64,000 nt of DNA, taken from contig CM030360.1 of assembly GCA_017893485.1 (NCBI GenBank), positions 12,140,597-12,204,596 on the forward strand, in the 5' to 3' direction. Below, piece by piece: positions 34,616-46,134 of this stretch. A program made the position numbers and the translations under genes. Within the stretch, counting starts at the first letter, position 1; each line of letters begins with the position of its first letter. This stretch comes from Hemerocallis citrina. Taxonomy: Eukaryota > Streptophyta > Magnoliopsida > Asparagales > Asphodelaceae. The notes below the pieces were generated by a model. That model was not told where the DNA came from, did no database searches, and was given only the letters and a program-made list of their open reading frames with translations.

Positions 34616-35260
34616 TGATGATGGTAAATATTGTAGCAGATTAGAACCGTATGATTCCTACATAGATCTCGAAGCATCCATAGGTAGATTAGCCATCACA
34701 TGCCTCTTTTACAGGTCTGGGCCCACTCCAAGACATGGGCTTCTCCCATTTCCATAAAAAGTGACAGACTAGGCCGACTAGGAGAGACACCCAGTCCATG
34801 CAAGCTATGAGTCAAATCTCTTATCCCCTAACAAGGATATCTTATCTCTTGAGGGGGAGAGACATGAAAGAGATACGGTAGTTAAATTGATCCAACGGAC
34901 ACAAATTAATCTCTTGATATGTCTCTCAGGCCTATAAATACCCCTCCCTCTCTTCAGTCAGAAGGTAATCAACAATTTGCCAGCTTTCACTCTCTTACGC
35001 TTTGTCTATTTCTGGTTCTAACTTGAGCGTAGGAGGGTCTGTCGTCGTGGCCACCCCCCGGTGTTTCTGGCTTTTTGCAGGTCTATCGGCCGCATCCGAA
35101 ACCGTCGGATTCAGATCACGGTGTTCAATCAACGATCCAGATTCATTCTCAGGAGATCTAACCGTCTTTATCGGTCAGGATCACAGGTTTGGCTTTTAGT
35201 AGTTTCCTTCAATTATTAACTCACTATCTGTTTGCTCCCACACCGAAATAAGCAGCAACA
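34616..35260 (+). mobile_element. Element E 5' LTR (645 bp)
   Basis: Begins TGATGATGGTAAATATTG and ends AAATAAGCAGCAACA. It is the reverse-oriented equivalent of 16217-16863: both have the 'tccataaaaagtgacag'-type and 'gagtcaaatctcttatcccc' parts, and the 'ccggtgtttc.ggctttttgc' part. It likely holds the promoter; 'ctataaatacccctccctc' at about 34932 is a TATA-like site. Confidence 0.88.
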
Positions 35261-35278
35261 GATTGATGCCGTTTGTGG
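35261..35278 (+). promoter_or_regulatory. Element E primer-binding site
   Basis: gattgatgccgtttgtgg directly after the LTR. It corresponds to gattggcgccatctgtgg of element A with G-to-A and C-to-T type decay. Confidence 0.75.
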
Positions 35279-35307
35279 AAAATACTACACAAGTCAAGCT
35301 TGTCTCC

Positions 35308-35333
35308 ATGCCACCAAGACTAAGTGGTAAAGG
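35308..35333 (+). pseudogene. Start of element E gag (first 26 bases), cut by insertion B
   Basis: ATG at 35308 begins MPPRLSGK; the ninth codon is split by the insertion. The frame resumes exactly at 52770 after the second TSD copy (52765-52769). Element A gag begins MPPRKLRSRG, which supports this start. The open frame visible upstream of 52765 belongs to LTR B and is not gag. Confidence 0.85.
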
Positions 35334-35654
35334 TGTAACACCCCAAATTCCAAATAACCCTGAATTCGAAGTTCCACACGATTTTTACACTTCACTTCGT
35401 ACAATTTTATAAGGAATTTGATATTTTTTATTACAAGTCTTTTTACATCATAACACAGCAGAAAGTAAATGAAACGCAACAATGATAAATGTACAATTGT
35501 AACAACTTTATCATTTAAGTAATCATCAGCATCAAATTTATCTTTATATCTTCTTGTAAATTTCAAGTCCTGCATATGAAATTGTGGGCACATCAGTTAC
35601 TTACAACCGACCCAATATTATACAAGGCCATCCTTGCTATGTCAAAAATATAAC

Positions 35655-36220
35655 TGTTGCCGCTGAAATTGGTGTGGGGCCAAACAGATAGATTTGTGGA
35701 TTCGAAGAAAGTTGAATAGTCAAACCTAAAACCTTTCACCGGAGTTTGACCGAGATTCTTCCACCTTTAACCTGCAAAAAGTGCGAAACACCATGGTTGA
35801 TCCCAGCGACGCACCCTCCGACGCTCTTGTCAGTAATCAGAAAGATTATGAAAGAGCATTGATTGGTAAAAGATTGGTTACCTGGTAACAGTGGGGGATG
35901 GGGGGTATTTATAGCCGCCTTAGGAACCAATTTCAGGATAAGATCAAATCCCTACTTCTCAGTGAATGGATAGAAGTGATTAGGGCCGTTGATTAAGGAC
36001 AATCATAAACCCTAATTCTATCTAGCTGGACCTAGTTTCTTGCGGGTTAGAACCCGCACCCAGTAAGATGGATCCTTTTATGGGTTATTGGGCTTTTTGA
36101 AAAAAGGCCCAGTTCCCATTTCAGACCCGGTTGCAGGTGAAATTACCATTTTACCTCCGAGCTTTAAGATTCGTTCCCGATTTGAACGGTTCCGATTTAA
36201 CCCTATTTTTAGCCATATCA
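35655..36220 (-). mobile_element. Element A 3' LTR (566 bp)
   Basis: TGTTGCCGCTGAAATTGG to TTTAGCCATATCA on the plus strand; pairs with 48707-49271. The TSD ATAAC lies at 35650-35654. Confidence 0.95.
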
Positions 36221-36235
36221 CGAGCCCCCCACTCC
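36221..36235 (-). promoter_or_regulatory. Element A polypurine tract
   Basis: Minus-strand ggagtggggggctcg just before the 3' LTR; similar to the D tract ggagtggggtctta. Confidence 0.8.
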
Positions 36236-36911
36236 CGAAGGCTGAGTTTGATCAGCCTTTGAGGAGTAGTTTTACTATTTCAAATGGCTTGCGGAGTTGT
36301 ATCAGAGTCCAAATGAGGGGTGTCCAATTTTTATATGAGGTATTATGGTGATTTTCGGAGTTGGTTGCACGCTCAAGGTTGTTCTTGAGCTCTTCTAGAC
36401 TTTTGGTGAATTTTCTTGATTTTTTATTTATTTTTCGGATCATTCATTCAATTTTGCGAAGTAGCGATTTATTTTTCGAGAGCATCAATTAATTATCCCA
36501 GGCCATAATTACTTACCGAGGGGCTCAAAAATATTCCCCTGAATTTATAATTATTTTTTAGGATTTTCAATTAATTTTTCTGAATTTTTAATCATTTTTT
36601 CGCAATTTTTAAATAAACAATTCGAATTTAATAAATAAAAAATAGATTTTTATGACGTGGCGAGATCTTGGCCACCCATCTCGCGTCAGTGTGTGGTTCT
36701 GAATGATCGGGCGGCAGAGCGGCGCTGAGCGACATGGCCGAATCTGGGGCCTTGATCAGACTATGATACGAATTTTGAAGTGATCTGGTGGCCGGTGTCG
36801 CTCGGTAGTATTTTCTCCGCATGGGCAGCTCAGAAGGCCAGTTGCTCGGATTGAGATTCCGAGCGACGTGGCGCAATCCGAGTCGTGCATCACATTGCGG
36901 CACGAATCATG

Positions 36912-37067
36912 AGGACATCTGATGGTGGATCTTATACTTGGCAACGTAGGCAAATCAGGGCCGCTCATCTGGTTGGGGCACGAATCACGAGGACATCTGA
37001 TGGTGGATCTTATACTTGGCAACGTAGGCAAATCAGGGCCGCTCATCTGGTTGGGGCACGAATCACG
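36912..37067. repeat. Perfect 78-base tandem duplication in element A
   Basis: Two apparently identical 78-base units (36912-36989, 36990-37067), beginning gacatctgatggtggatctt. Because the rest of A is diverged, this duplication is recent. A further diverged unit starts near 37207. Confidence 0.9.
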
Positions 37068-37434
37068 AGGCGACCGGACGGCTCCTGTGGCTCGGCACCA
37101 TTTTCTTCGTATGAGTAGCTCGGATGGCTGCCGGTTGCTCGGATTGAGATTCCGAGCGTCATGGTGCAATCCGAGTCGTCCATCACGTTGCAGCACGCAT
37201 CACGAGGGCATCCGACGATGGATCTTATACTTGGCCACGTGGGCGAATCAAGGCCGCTCATCTGGTTGGGGCGCAAATCACGAGGCGATCGAACGGCTTG
37301 TACTGCTCGGCATTATTTTCTCCGTATGAGCAGCTCGGATCGCCAGTCGCTCGGATTAGGATTCCGAGTGACGTGGAGCAATCTGGGCTGTTCATCTGAA
37401 GATTTTGCATGAATCTTGAAGCAAAAAACGGTGT

Positions 37435-38073
37435 GGATCACGAGAAAATGCTATCTTGTCGTTTTGTGATCGTGGCCAAATCTGAGCCGTCTGATCAAGA
37501 TCTTGCACGAATCCCGAGGAGAAAGTTGCTTTTCTCCAATACGCAGTTCGGAATGCATGTCGATCGGATTTGGATTCCGAGGGACGTGGCCCAATCTTAG
37601 GCGTCCATCTGAAGATTTTGCACGGATCTTAAGGCAAAAGACGGCATGGATCACGAGAAAAGGCTATCTTTTCATTTTGTGATCGTGGCCAAATCTGAGC
37701 CGTCTGATCAAGATCTTGCACAAATCCTGAGGAGAAAGTTGTTTTTCTTTAATACGCAGCTCGGAATGCAAGTCACTCGGATTTGGATTCCGAGGGACGT
37801 GGCTCAATCTGAGGCGTCCATCTAAAGATTTTGCACGGATCTTAAGGCAAAAGATGGCGTGGATCACGAGAAAATGCTATCTTGTCATTTTGTGATCGTG
37901 GCCAAATCTGAGCCGTCTGATCAAGATCTTGCATGAATCCTTATGAGAAAGTTGTTTTTCTCCAATACGCAGCTCGGAATGCAAGTCGCTCGGATTTGGA
38001 TTCTGAGGGACGTGGCTCAATCTGAGGCGTCCATCTGAAGATTTTGCACGGATGTTGAGGCAAAAGACGTTTA
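37435..38073. repeat. 213-base tandem repeat, three copies, in element A
   Basis: Units start at 37435, 37648 and 37861 with ggatcacgagaaaa and contain 'gatcgtggccaaatctgagc' and 'gattttgcacggat'. Reading frames here are repeat shadows. The related phrase 'gatctgaggcgtccatc' links it to the subterminal repeats 36660-37420. Confidence 0.9.
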
Positions 38074-38347
38074 AGCTTCAGTGTTAGCCGTTTGCACTTC
38101 TTACGAGCCGTTACATGGGCCCAAAGTTTTCCAAGGCCCACTCGAATTTTTCTAACTCTTATAAGTTCTCTCTATTCTCCTTTCCCCTCTTTTTTACAGT
38201 TTCACTTTTTACTCCATGCTTTCGCTAGTCGTTTTTGCTCTCGAGCAGCGCTGCTAGCTTTCATAGCCAGGCGAGTTTGAACTCCGGTGACCTATTCCAA
38301 CTGTCTACTTCACTTCAAGGTTATTCACTCCCTCCTTAGCTTTGAAA

Positions 38348-40468
38348 ATGTCTAGAGTGTCATCTGTGGACGAGACCTCCACCTCGGACCGAGACACCGG
38401 CCGAGTAGTAGTGGTCGTGCCGAGGAAAGGGAAGGAAGTGGTTAAGCCGGCCGGGGTGTCAACGATAGTGGAGACTCCGAGGGGGGCAGGAGAGTTAGGT
38501 CGGCTGCCGTCCACACTGTCAAGTGTTGGTAGGGTGAGGAGTTACCCCTAGGACATCCTGGAGAAGGCAGTGCGTGGGATGGCTTCGGTATACGAGGAGA
38601 AAAGTCCGAGGGATCCTTCTGAAGTGGACGAGATCCCTTCAATTATGACCGAGGCGGATTTGCATCGGATCAGAAAGGGGTTTCGCATCCCGAAGGAGTA
38701 TGCGCTGCTACTCCCCGGCCCCGGCTTCCGAGCATGTACGGGGACATCGGCAGACACGTGTGTCTTCCTGTACGATGCACTTAATGCCGGTCTTCGGCTA
38801 CCGCTGCATCCCTTCGTGGTCGAGGTACTGCAGTGGTACGGCTTGAGCCTGGTTCAGTTCATGCCGAACATGTGACGGCATGTTATGGCCTTCGTCCTCC
38901 AGTGTCAGGCGGTCGGCGTGCAACCCCAACTCGTTCTGCTCCAAAGCCTCTACCGCATCTGCTGAATAAGTAAGATGGAGTACTGATATTACTTGTCACC
39001 GAGGAAGGGGGTTAAGTTGATCGAGAACCCAGACTCCATCAAACACTAGAAGGAGAAGTACTTCCTCATCCGTGGTCCCGAGCCATGGAGGTTTCCGACG
39101 GCATGGAAAGAAGAAGTGCCAAAGTGGGCGAAGGCCGAACCGGTGCTCACAAGAGAAGAAGAGGAGGTGGCGGCGAAAATCCTCGTTCTTCCGACCCTTG
39201 GTTGGAAGGATATTACCGAGGAGGTCTTGTTCGGTGGAGGTCTTAGTCCGATCGACCCCAGTACGCTCTCTTCTTTTTTTCTTTTCTACTTGCTTGAGTG
39301 TTTTTTAGTGTTTGTTTTTTCACTAACTCTTTTGCTCGGTTTTTTCTTCGTGTGCAGAGGCCCCCGATATGGATTATGAAGCGTTAATGGCGAAGAGTTG
39401 CGCTGCGGCAAAGGGCACGGACACGAAGAAGAGGTAGAGGACCACGGTGGGGCCTCCTTCCAGCCGAGCAGTACAAGCGCCCTCGGCCCCATCGGTCGTA
39501 GTGGACTTGGTCACTGAGGCCCTTTCGGCATCGCAAGCTCTAGCCCCTTCGACAATTCTCTGCCAGCACCGCTCTGGCCTTAGAGGTGCCGCAGCTCATG
39601 GCCAAGGCGGAGGCCATCCTCACCGAGGAGCATAAGAGACTCTTCGTCCCCGACTAGAGGGTGATGAAGTTGGATGGCTTCCTCGGCGATGCGGGGATGT
39701 GTATGCAGGCGGTACACCATCTTCCGACCCCGAAGGACCATGCAGCGTTGAGGGCCGGCACCGTTGGCGACGATGCCTTGGAGATAGCTCGGTCGACGAT
39801 GTCGGTAAGTCTCTGAGTTGATTTTGATTACTAAAATGTTTTCTAAGTTTTTTGTTCATTTTTAATCGTTTCTTTTCCTCTGTTGTGTTTGCATACTCTC
39901 TTCCACTTCAGCCACATGCTCGAGCAGTTCGCCGAGCAAGAGAAGAAAATGAAGGTGGAGAACGATCGCGAGAGGTCAGAGCGTTCCAAGGCGGTGAAGC
40001 TGTTCGAGGCCGAACAGCGGCTCTCGGCTTCGGGAGCAGTCGAAGTTGGCGCCCTCGAGGCGAAGCTCACCAAGGTGATCAAGCACTCTACGGCCGAGGT
40101 TGCTAAGGTCGAGGAACGAGAGAAGGAGAGGGCTCACCCCGAGGAGGAGCTGGCAAAGGCCTTAAAGGCGTCGGAGGAGGCGCTGAAGGTGGCAGAGGCG
40201 GAGAAGGCGGTTCGGGACGAGGCAGAGGCCCATATGATGACAAATATGGAGGAGGCCTACGCCCAAGCGCTAAAGCACGTAGCGGGTCGCATCCCCGGTT
40301 TCGACGGTTCGTCTAGGCGAGGAGCTCATCCCTCTGGCGGAGGTCGAGCCTGAGCTAGAGGGTGAAAAGGTCGAGGGAGACGGCGAGGATGAGGTGAACC
40401 TCGAAGGGGTGCTCGCCACTTTGCCGAGCGAGGATGCTCCGGAGCAGCGCTGCGAGGTGGCTCCCTGA
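38348..40468 (+). pseudogene. Antisense gene of element A: PF04195-like domain plus coiled coil, with at least one intron
   Basis: Encoded opposite to gag-pol, between pol and the 3' LTR. Exon 1 (38348-39260) is one frame of about 304 codons, broken only by stops (38549, 38873, two near 38960-38980, 39046), several at positions where Gln or Trp is expected. It holds a stretch typical of the 'putative gypsy type transposon' domain (NAGLRLPLHPFVVEVLQWYG). A GT-AG intron 39261-39357 joins in frame to KAPDMDYEALMAK. A second candidate intron is 39805-39911 (gtaagt..cttcag), but its phases do not join cleanly, so an indel is likely. The last part (about 39913-40468) is a long coiled coil (EQEKKMKVENDRERSERSKA) with an acidic C-terminus. 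Its function is unknown. Confidence 0.8.
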
Positions 40469-40883
40469 CTCAGTCGCCTCTTCTTTGTTTTTGCTTTTGT
40501 TGTTTTTTTGTAATGCCAAACCGCGGACTGGCCACCGCTCTTATGTACTTCTTTGAATTTCAATGAAACGACCAACTTTTTGAGATTTGGCGAAGTGTTG
40601 AAATTTGATCTTGATTTGAAATCGCCTCGTTTTGGAATTTTGCTAAGTGTTGAAAACGATCTTTGCCCTTTATATTGAGAACTCAAGTGTTGTGAACACC
40701 TTGCTATTGAAATTTTGCTAAGTGTCGAAAACACCTTTTTCTCTTTGTGTTAAGAACTCAAGTGTTGTGAACACCTTGCAATTGTGAACACCTTGCTCTT
40801 GTGAACACCTTGCTCTTGAAATCACCTTGCTTTGAAATTTTGCTAAGTGCTCCCAGAGCTCAGCGTTGATATGTTTTTTGTTT

Positions 40884-41724
40884 TCCATATCACCGAGTTG
40901 AGTTCTGCAGCTGAGGCCTCTCGTCTTCGGGCCGACTTAGGAGCAACGAAGTTGGCCCTTTCACGTAGTCGAGAGTGTTTTCTCAAGAGAGATTTGGAAC
41001 TAGATCATCTCAAGCTAACGCTGGCAAAGTGCATTTCCGAGTTTAAGCAACTAAAGAAACGAGCCTGCGAGGCCTCTCTCGAAGGTGAGGTGGAGTTGCT
41101 TCGGAAGTCGCTATTTGATGTTACAGCGGAGAGAGATGAATTGTTGGCTGAGATTCACGCTTGACGATAGCAGAAGATGAGCTTTTGGCGGGGAGAGAAG
41201 AACTAACAGCAGCGATGGGCAAATCGACGACGGAGGTTGATGAGCTGAAGAGGGTTACGGTCGACAAGAGCATCGAGGTTACTCATCTCCGTCGAATTAT
41301 TGCCGACAACTCTGGTGCTGCAGGCTCCGCTCGGCTTCCTCGCTTCAAGATAGCCGTGAAAGACGACTCTCTGAAGCAACGAATTGTCGAGCTAGAGGAG
41401 GAGGTTGCTCGCCTCAAACCCCAATATGAGCAGGTCAATCTTAGAAGTACGTCGTGTACTCGTGAAGAAAGCGAGAGAGGAATTTCCTTTTACGAACTTG
41501 CGACTCGCTCTCTAGTTGTTCGTCGAAGCCCTGCTAACACACAAAGTGGGGTGACTGCTTCGTCGAGCGGTGCGTCCGTTGGGGCCACCGTCAGAAGTAG
41601 TGCTGAAGATGTGTCTCAGTTCGCTGGTCTAGGGATGAGCTCCGAGGTTAGGCATCGGTCACACGACGTCCGTCGTCCCCGGGTGTCTTTAAACCGGAAC
41701 ATCCCTACCTCGAGGAGGCATTGA
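40884..41724 (+). pseudogene. Second antisense coding region of element A: coiled-coil protein
   Basis: Two frames (to 41164, then 41161-41724) that look like one protein split by a stop and shift. The first has heptad patterns (LRADLGATKLALSRSRECFL), the second continues (LKQRIVELEEEVARLKPQYE) and ends in a Ser/Arg-rich tail. It may be a continuation of the upstream antisense gene or a separate frame. An AG acceptor-like site precedes it near 40855-40890. Function is unknown. Confidence 0.6.
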
Positions 41725-41904
41725 AGGAGTGTGTTTTTGTTCTTTTTTGTTCTACAAGTTTTGTCCAAGTCTTGTATCTCGTCATATGTACGAGAAGTTT
41801 GTTTTGTAAGCGGATTTGTCCCTCGAATTTTTAATGTAATGATATTTGTTTTGTGAACTTGCGCGAATTGTTGGTACTTGTTATTTGTTTGGCACCTACT
41901 TGTA

Positions 41905-42690
41905 ACTTGCTTAAGAGCAATTTCGGGGAGCGGAGTCGAGCCAAGTTTTGGACTCCAAACACGTCGTTTGAGTAAATTTCAACTATTGTGGGAGCAATTC
42001 CGAATGGCGAACCACTTCTAACTCGCTTAGGAGCGAGCTTGCGAAGCAGAATCGAGCCAAGTTTTGGACTCCGAACACGTCGTTCTAATAAATTTTAACG
42101 GTTGTGGGAGCAATTACGAATGGCGAACCACTTCTAACTCGCTTGAGAGCGAGCTTGCGAAGCGGAATCGAACCAAGTTTTGTACTCCGAACACGTCGTT
42201 TGAATAAATTTCAACGGTTGTGGGAGCAATTTCGAATGGCGAACCACTTCTAACTCGCTTGAGAGCGAGCTTGCGAAGCGGAATCGAGCCATGTTTTGGA
42301 CTCCGAACACGTCGTTCGAATAAGTTTCAACGGTTGTGGGAGCAGTTCCGAATGGCGAACAACTTCTAACTCGCTTAAGAGCGAGCTTGCGAAGCGGAAT
42401 CGAACCAGGTTTTGGACTCCGAACAAGTCGTTTGAATAAGTTTCAACAGTTGTGGGAGCAGTTCTGAATGACGAACCACTTCTAACTCGCTTAAGAGCGA
42501 GCTTGCAAAGCGGAGTCGAGCCAAGTTTTATACTCCGAACTCGTCGTTTGAGTAAGTTTCAACGGTTGTGGGAGCAGTTCCGAATGGCGAACCACTTCTA
42601 ATTCGCTTAAGAGCGACCTTGCGAAGGGGAGTTAAGCCAAGTTTTGGACTCCGAACTCGTCGTTTTTGAAACACACCTCGATTTTTAAAC
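41905..42690. repeat. 116-base tandem repeat, seven copies, in element A
   Basis: Units start at 41905, 42021, 42137, 42253, 42369, 42485 and 42601 with (a)ctcgctt.agagcgagc and contain 'gttttggactccgaacacgt' and 'gttgtgggagcaattccgaa'. The length is highly regular. It lies just after pol, where D and E have looser repeats with similar words just after the protease. Confidence 0.93.
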
Positions 42691-42865
42691 AGAGAGATAA
42701 AACGATCACAAAAGAATTTCTATGCAAAAGAAGTTATTTATTAATAACTGCTTAACCGGCCGCTTCTAAGTTGCAGGCCGTTATTACAATGGGAAAATAA
42801 AGAAATCAATACAAATAAAAAGAAGATAGGCATGGCCCGACATTTGATGGTACTCGGAGAGGCGT

Positions 42866-44350
42866 TCAAACACCCTCTTGGTACTTCAGTAAATGGTCGG
42901 CGTTCCATGTTCTTGGTATCTCCCTGCCTTCGAGGTATTCAAGACGATATGCTCCTAGCCGAACTACCTTGGAGACCTTTTATGGTCCTTCCCAATTCGG
43001 GGCTAGCTTGCTCTTTTGGCTGGGGAATGAGATTGCTAGCTTTCTGAGGACTAAGTCTCCCTCCTTGAGATCTGTGGGACGGACCCTTTTGTTGTAGGCC
43101 TGCTCGATTCTTCTCCGATAACTTTCTTGGCAAATCGAAGCTCTTTCACGGAGCTCATCGATAAGGTCCAAATTGGCTCGGAGCTCCCTGGCATTTTACA
43201 TTTCATTATATGCAACCAGACGAGGGGATGGCAAACCAACTTTTAAGGGGATTACGACCTCGGACCCGTAGGTGAGATTGAAAGGTGACTCTCCCGTGGG
43301 GGTCCTTTTTGTAGTGCGGTAATTTCACAATACGTTCGGAAGTTGTTCTGCCCATAAGTCTTTGGACGACTTGTCCAGTCTCTTCTTGACTCTTGAGAGG
43401 ATCTGCCTATTGGCGTTTTCTACTTGACCATTGGATTGAGGATGGCAGACGGAGGAGAAGCGCTGCTGGATGCCGAGGTCTTTACATAGGGAGCGAAATG
43501 CTATCCCTATAAACTGTGTCTCGTTGTCTATTACGAAGCCTCGAGGTATGCCGAACGTACAGATCACATTTTTCCAGAAAAACTGCAGCACTTTGTTCCC
43601 AGTAATGGTTGCTAGTGGTTCGACCTCGATCCACTTGGAGAAATAGTCGATTGCCACGACTAGGAACTTGAGCTGGCCTAGAGCTGGTGGGAATGGACCT
43701 AGCAAGTCCATCCCCCACATTGCGAAGGAAATTAGACTCGAGAGAGATGTGAGTTGTGCTTGCGGTAGGCGGCAGATATTGGAGAATTATTGACAGGGGC
43801 TGTATTGCCGGACATATTTCTCGGCATCCCGAAGTAGGGTAGGCCAGAAGTACCTGTAGTTCAAAACTTTTATGGCGAGGGACCTTGATCCCGAATGAGC
43901 TCTGCCTATCCCTTCGTGGAGTTCCTTCAAGGCATACAATGCTTCTTGCGGAGAGAGACAACTCAAGTAGGGTCTGCCATCTACTTGGGTATAGGAGTGT
44001 TTGTACAAGACTTCCTCAACGAGGGTGTACTGCTCCGCTCTCGTTCGGATTCGGCGAGCTTCTTTAGGATCTTGGGGGAGGCTCCCATCCCTGAGGAACT
44101 CAATCAAAGGTCTAATCCAGTTGTCTTCGATTTGGACAGATAGCGACTCCATTGAAGCGGGGGCTTCTTCTTCGATGCTAGGTCTTAGTAGAACTTCGAT
44201 TAGGACGGTCTGCTCGAGACCTTGGAGGGAGGAGGGGGCCAGTTTTGAGTGGGCATCTGCTTGGGCATTCTCCTCTCTAGGGATCCGCTGGATTTGTGTC
44301 TCTTCGAACGAAGCCATGAGACTTTGGACCTTGTCTAGGTACTTGGCCAT
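42866..44350 (-). pseudogene. Element A integrase
   Basis: Inserts retrotransposon cDNA into the genome. The N-terminal zinc-binding region (H..HSGSRSLAIKV, YFWPTLLRDAEKYV, C..CQ) is at about 43790-43930. The catalytic core at 43720-43325 has Asp in WGMDLLGPF, Asp in FVIDNETQF and Glu in GQVENANRQ. The C-terminal part at 43171-42940 (ERASICQESYRRRIEQAYNK, LKEGDLVLRK, LAPNWEGPY) ends at TGA 42866-42868. Stops follow CQ (about 43787) and VL (about 43325), and there are frame changes near 43240. Confidence 0.93.
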
Positions 44351-45270
44351 TCAGTCGTCTCGCGCATCGTATTCCCCTAAGACCTGATTCACCACTAACT
44401 GAGAGTCACTGAATATCCAGACACGTTGTGCTCCTGCCTTGCGAGCCATGCCCAAGCCCACTATTAAGGCTTCGTACTCAGCTTCGTTGTTAGAGGCTTT
44501 GAAATTGATGCGGATGGAGTATTGGAGAATGAAGTCATCTGGGTTTGCCAGAATGACTCAGGCTCTGCTCCCTTCAGCGCAAGAAGACCCATCCACATAC
44601 ATCGTCCAGATTGGAGGCCCATTTTCCGCTTGACTTACTTTCGGGATCATGCTTTCCACTATAAACTCAGCTAGGGCTTGAGCTTTGATAGCAGTCGCAG
44701 GCTGATAAGATATATCATGTTGACTCAGCTCGATTGACCACTTCATTAGACGTCCGGAGGTCTCGGGCTTATGCAGGACTTGCTTGAGCAGCTGGTCGGT
44801 AAGGACGACCCCTGAGTGGGATCGAAAATAGGGACGAAGCTTCCGTGCTGCCATAACCAAGGCATAGGCTATCTTTTCCAACATCGAATAGCGGAGCTCG
44901 GCATCTCTAAAGACCTTGCTCACATAATAGATAGGCTTCTGAGCCTTGTCTTCTTCCCTCACTAGGACAGCGCCGAGGGTTTGTTCAGAGGCAGCGAGGT
45001 AGAGGTAGAGTGTTTCCCTGAGAGTAGGCTTGCTGATGAGTGGGGGGTTGACCAAATAGGCTTTCAATTAGTCGAACGATTCTTGCTGCTGCTGGCCCCA
45101 TTTGAAGCCCTTAGCCCCCCTGAGGGCTTTAAAGAAAGGGAGACACTTTCCCTGGACTTGGAAAGGAAGCGCCCTATAGCCGCGAGGCGTCCTGTAAGCT
45201 TCTGGACTTCTTTCACATGCATGGGAGGAGCCATATTCAGTATGGCTTTTATCTTCTCGGGGTTGGCCTC
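44351..45270 (-). pseudogene. Element A RNase H regions
   Basis: First region: LYLYLAASEQTLGAVLVRE and KPIYYVSKVF with LRPYFRSHSGVVLTD, the RNase H partner domain of Ty3/gypsy RT. Second region: TMYVDGSSCAEGSRA, stop, then NNEAEYEALIVGLGMARKAG and VWIFSDSQLVVNQVLGEYDA, an additional RNase H-type fold with D-E-D acidic residues. A duplicated RNase H is a Tat-lineage trait. Stops at about 44558 and 44351 sit inside otherwise conserved sequence. Confidence 0.9.
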
Positions 45271-46119
45271 AATTCCCCTCTAACTGGCCATGAAGCCCAG
45301 AAATTTACCAGATGAGACCCCGAATGCACACTTATTCGGGTTTAGTCTCATGTTATGCTTCATTAATACGTCAAAGGCTTCTTGGAGGTCGGCGACATGG
45401 TCGGACCCCTGGATGCTTTTCACTAGCATATCATCGACGTAAACCTCCATGTTCCGGCCGATCTGATTCTTGAAGACCTTGTTGATGAGGCGTTGGTAGG
45501 TTGCACCAGCATTTTTCAGTCCGAAGGGCATCACCCTATAGCAGTAGAGGCCATGATCTGTGACAAAGGACGTCTTCGGGATATCCGGGGGGAACATTCT
45601 GATTTGGTTGTATCCGGAGAAAGCGTCCATGAAGCTCAGCAGCTCATGGCCCGAACTAGCGTCGATCTAGGTGTCGATGCTGGGGAGTGGGAAAGGATCC
45701 TTAGGAAATTTCTTATTCAAATCCGTGAAGTCAATGCAAATCCTCCAACTTCCATTGGTCTTTTTGACCATTACGACATTGGAGAGCCACTCCGGATAGT
45801 TGACCTCTTGTATGAACCGAGCTTTGAGGAGCTTCTCAACTTCTTCCTTTATAGCTTGCTGGCGTTTGGGGGTGAACTTTTGCCTCTTCTGCTGGACCGG
45901 CTTGGACCCCGGAGCAACGCTTAGATGGTGGATGAGGAGCTCTTCGAAAATTCCCGGCGCATCAGCATCCGACCATGCGAAGAGGTCTCTGTTCTTCTTT
46001 ATGCACTGGACTATATCAGAACAGATGGCAGAGGGGAGGGTCTTGCTGATGAAGAATTTGCGAGTCGGATCTTGCTCCGAGAAGAGCACTTCCTCCAACT
46101 CGTCTACCGGCTCCGACAT
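45271..46119 (-). pseudogene. Element A reverse transcriptase
   Basis: Copies the RNA genome into DNA. Motifs in order: WLSNVVMVKKTNGSWRICID (palm start), DLNKKFPKDPFPLPSID, stop at about 45664, MDAFSGYNQIRMFP, FVTDHGLYCYRVMPFGLKNA, and the catalytic VYVDDMLVKS box (about 45440), then FLGFMAS followed by a TAG (about 45280) where Gln is usual. Both stops are single-base changes in a conserved frame, so decay is by point mutation. Confidence 0.95.
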
Positions 46120-46134
46120 AGGTTGGGTGTTCCC

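Noticed and set aside
36885..37412. Several repeated-motif frames (e.g. SGPLIWLGHES repeated)
   Set aside because: They arise from the 78-base tandem repeat and its diverged neighbours in the non-coding end of element A.
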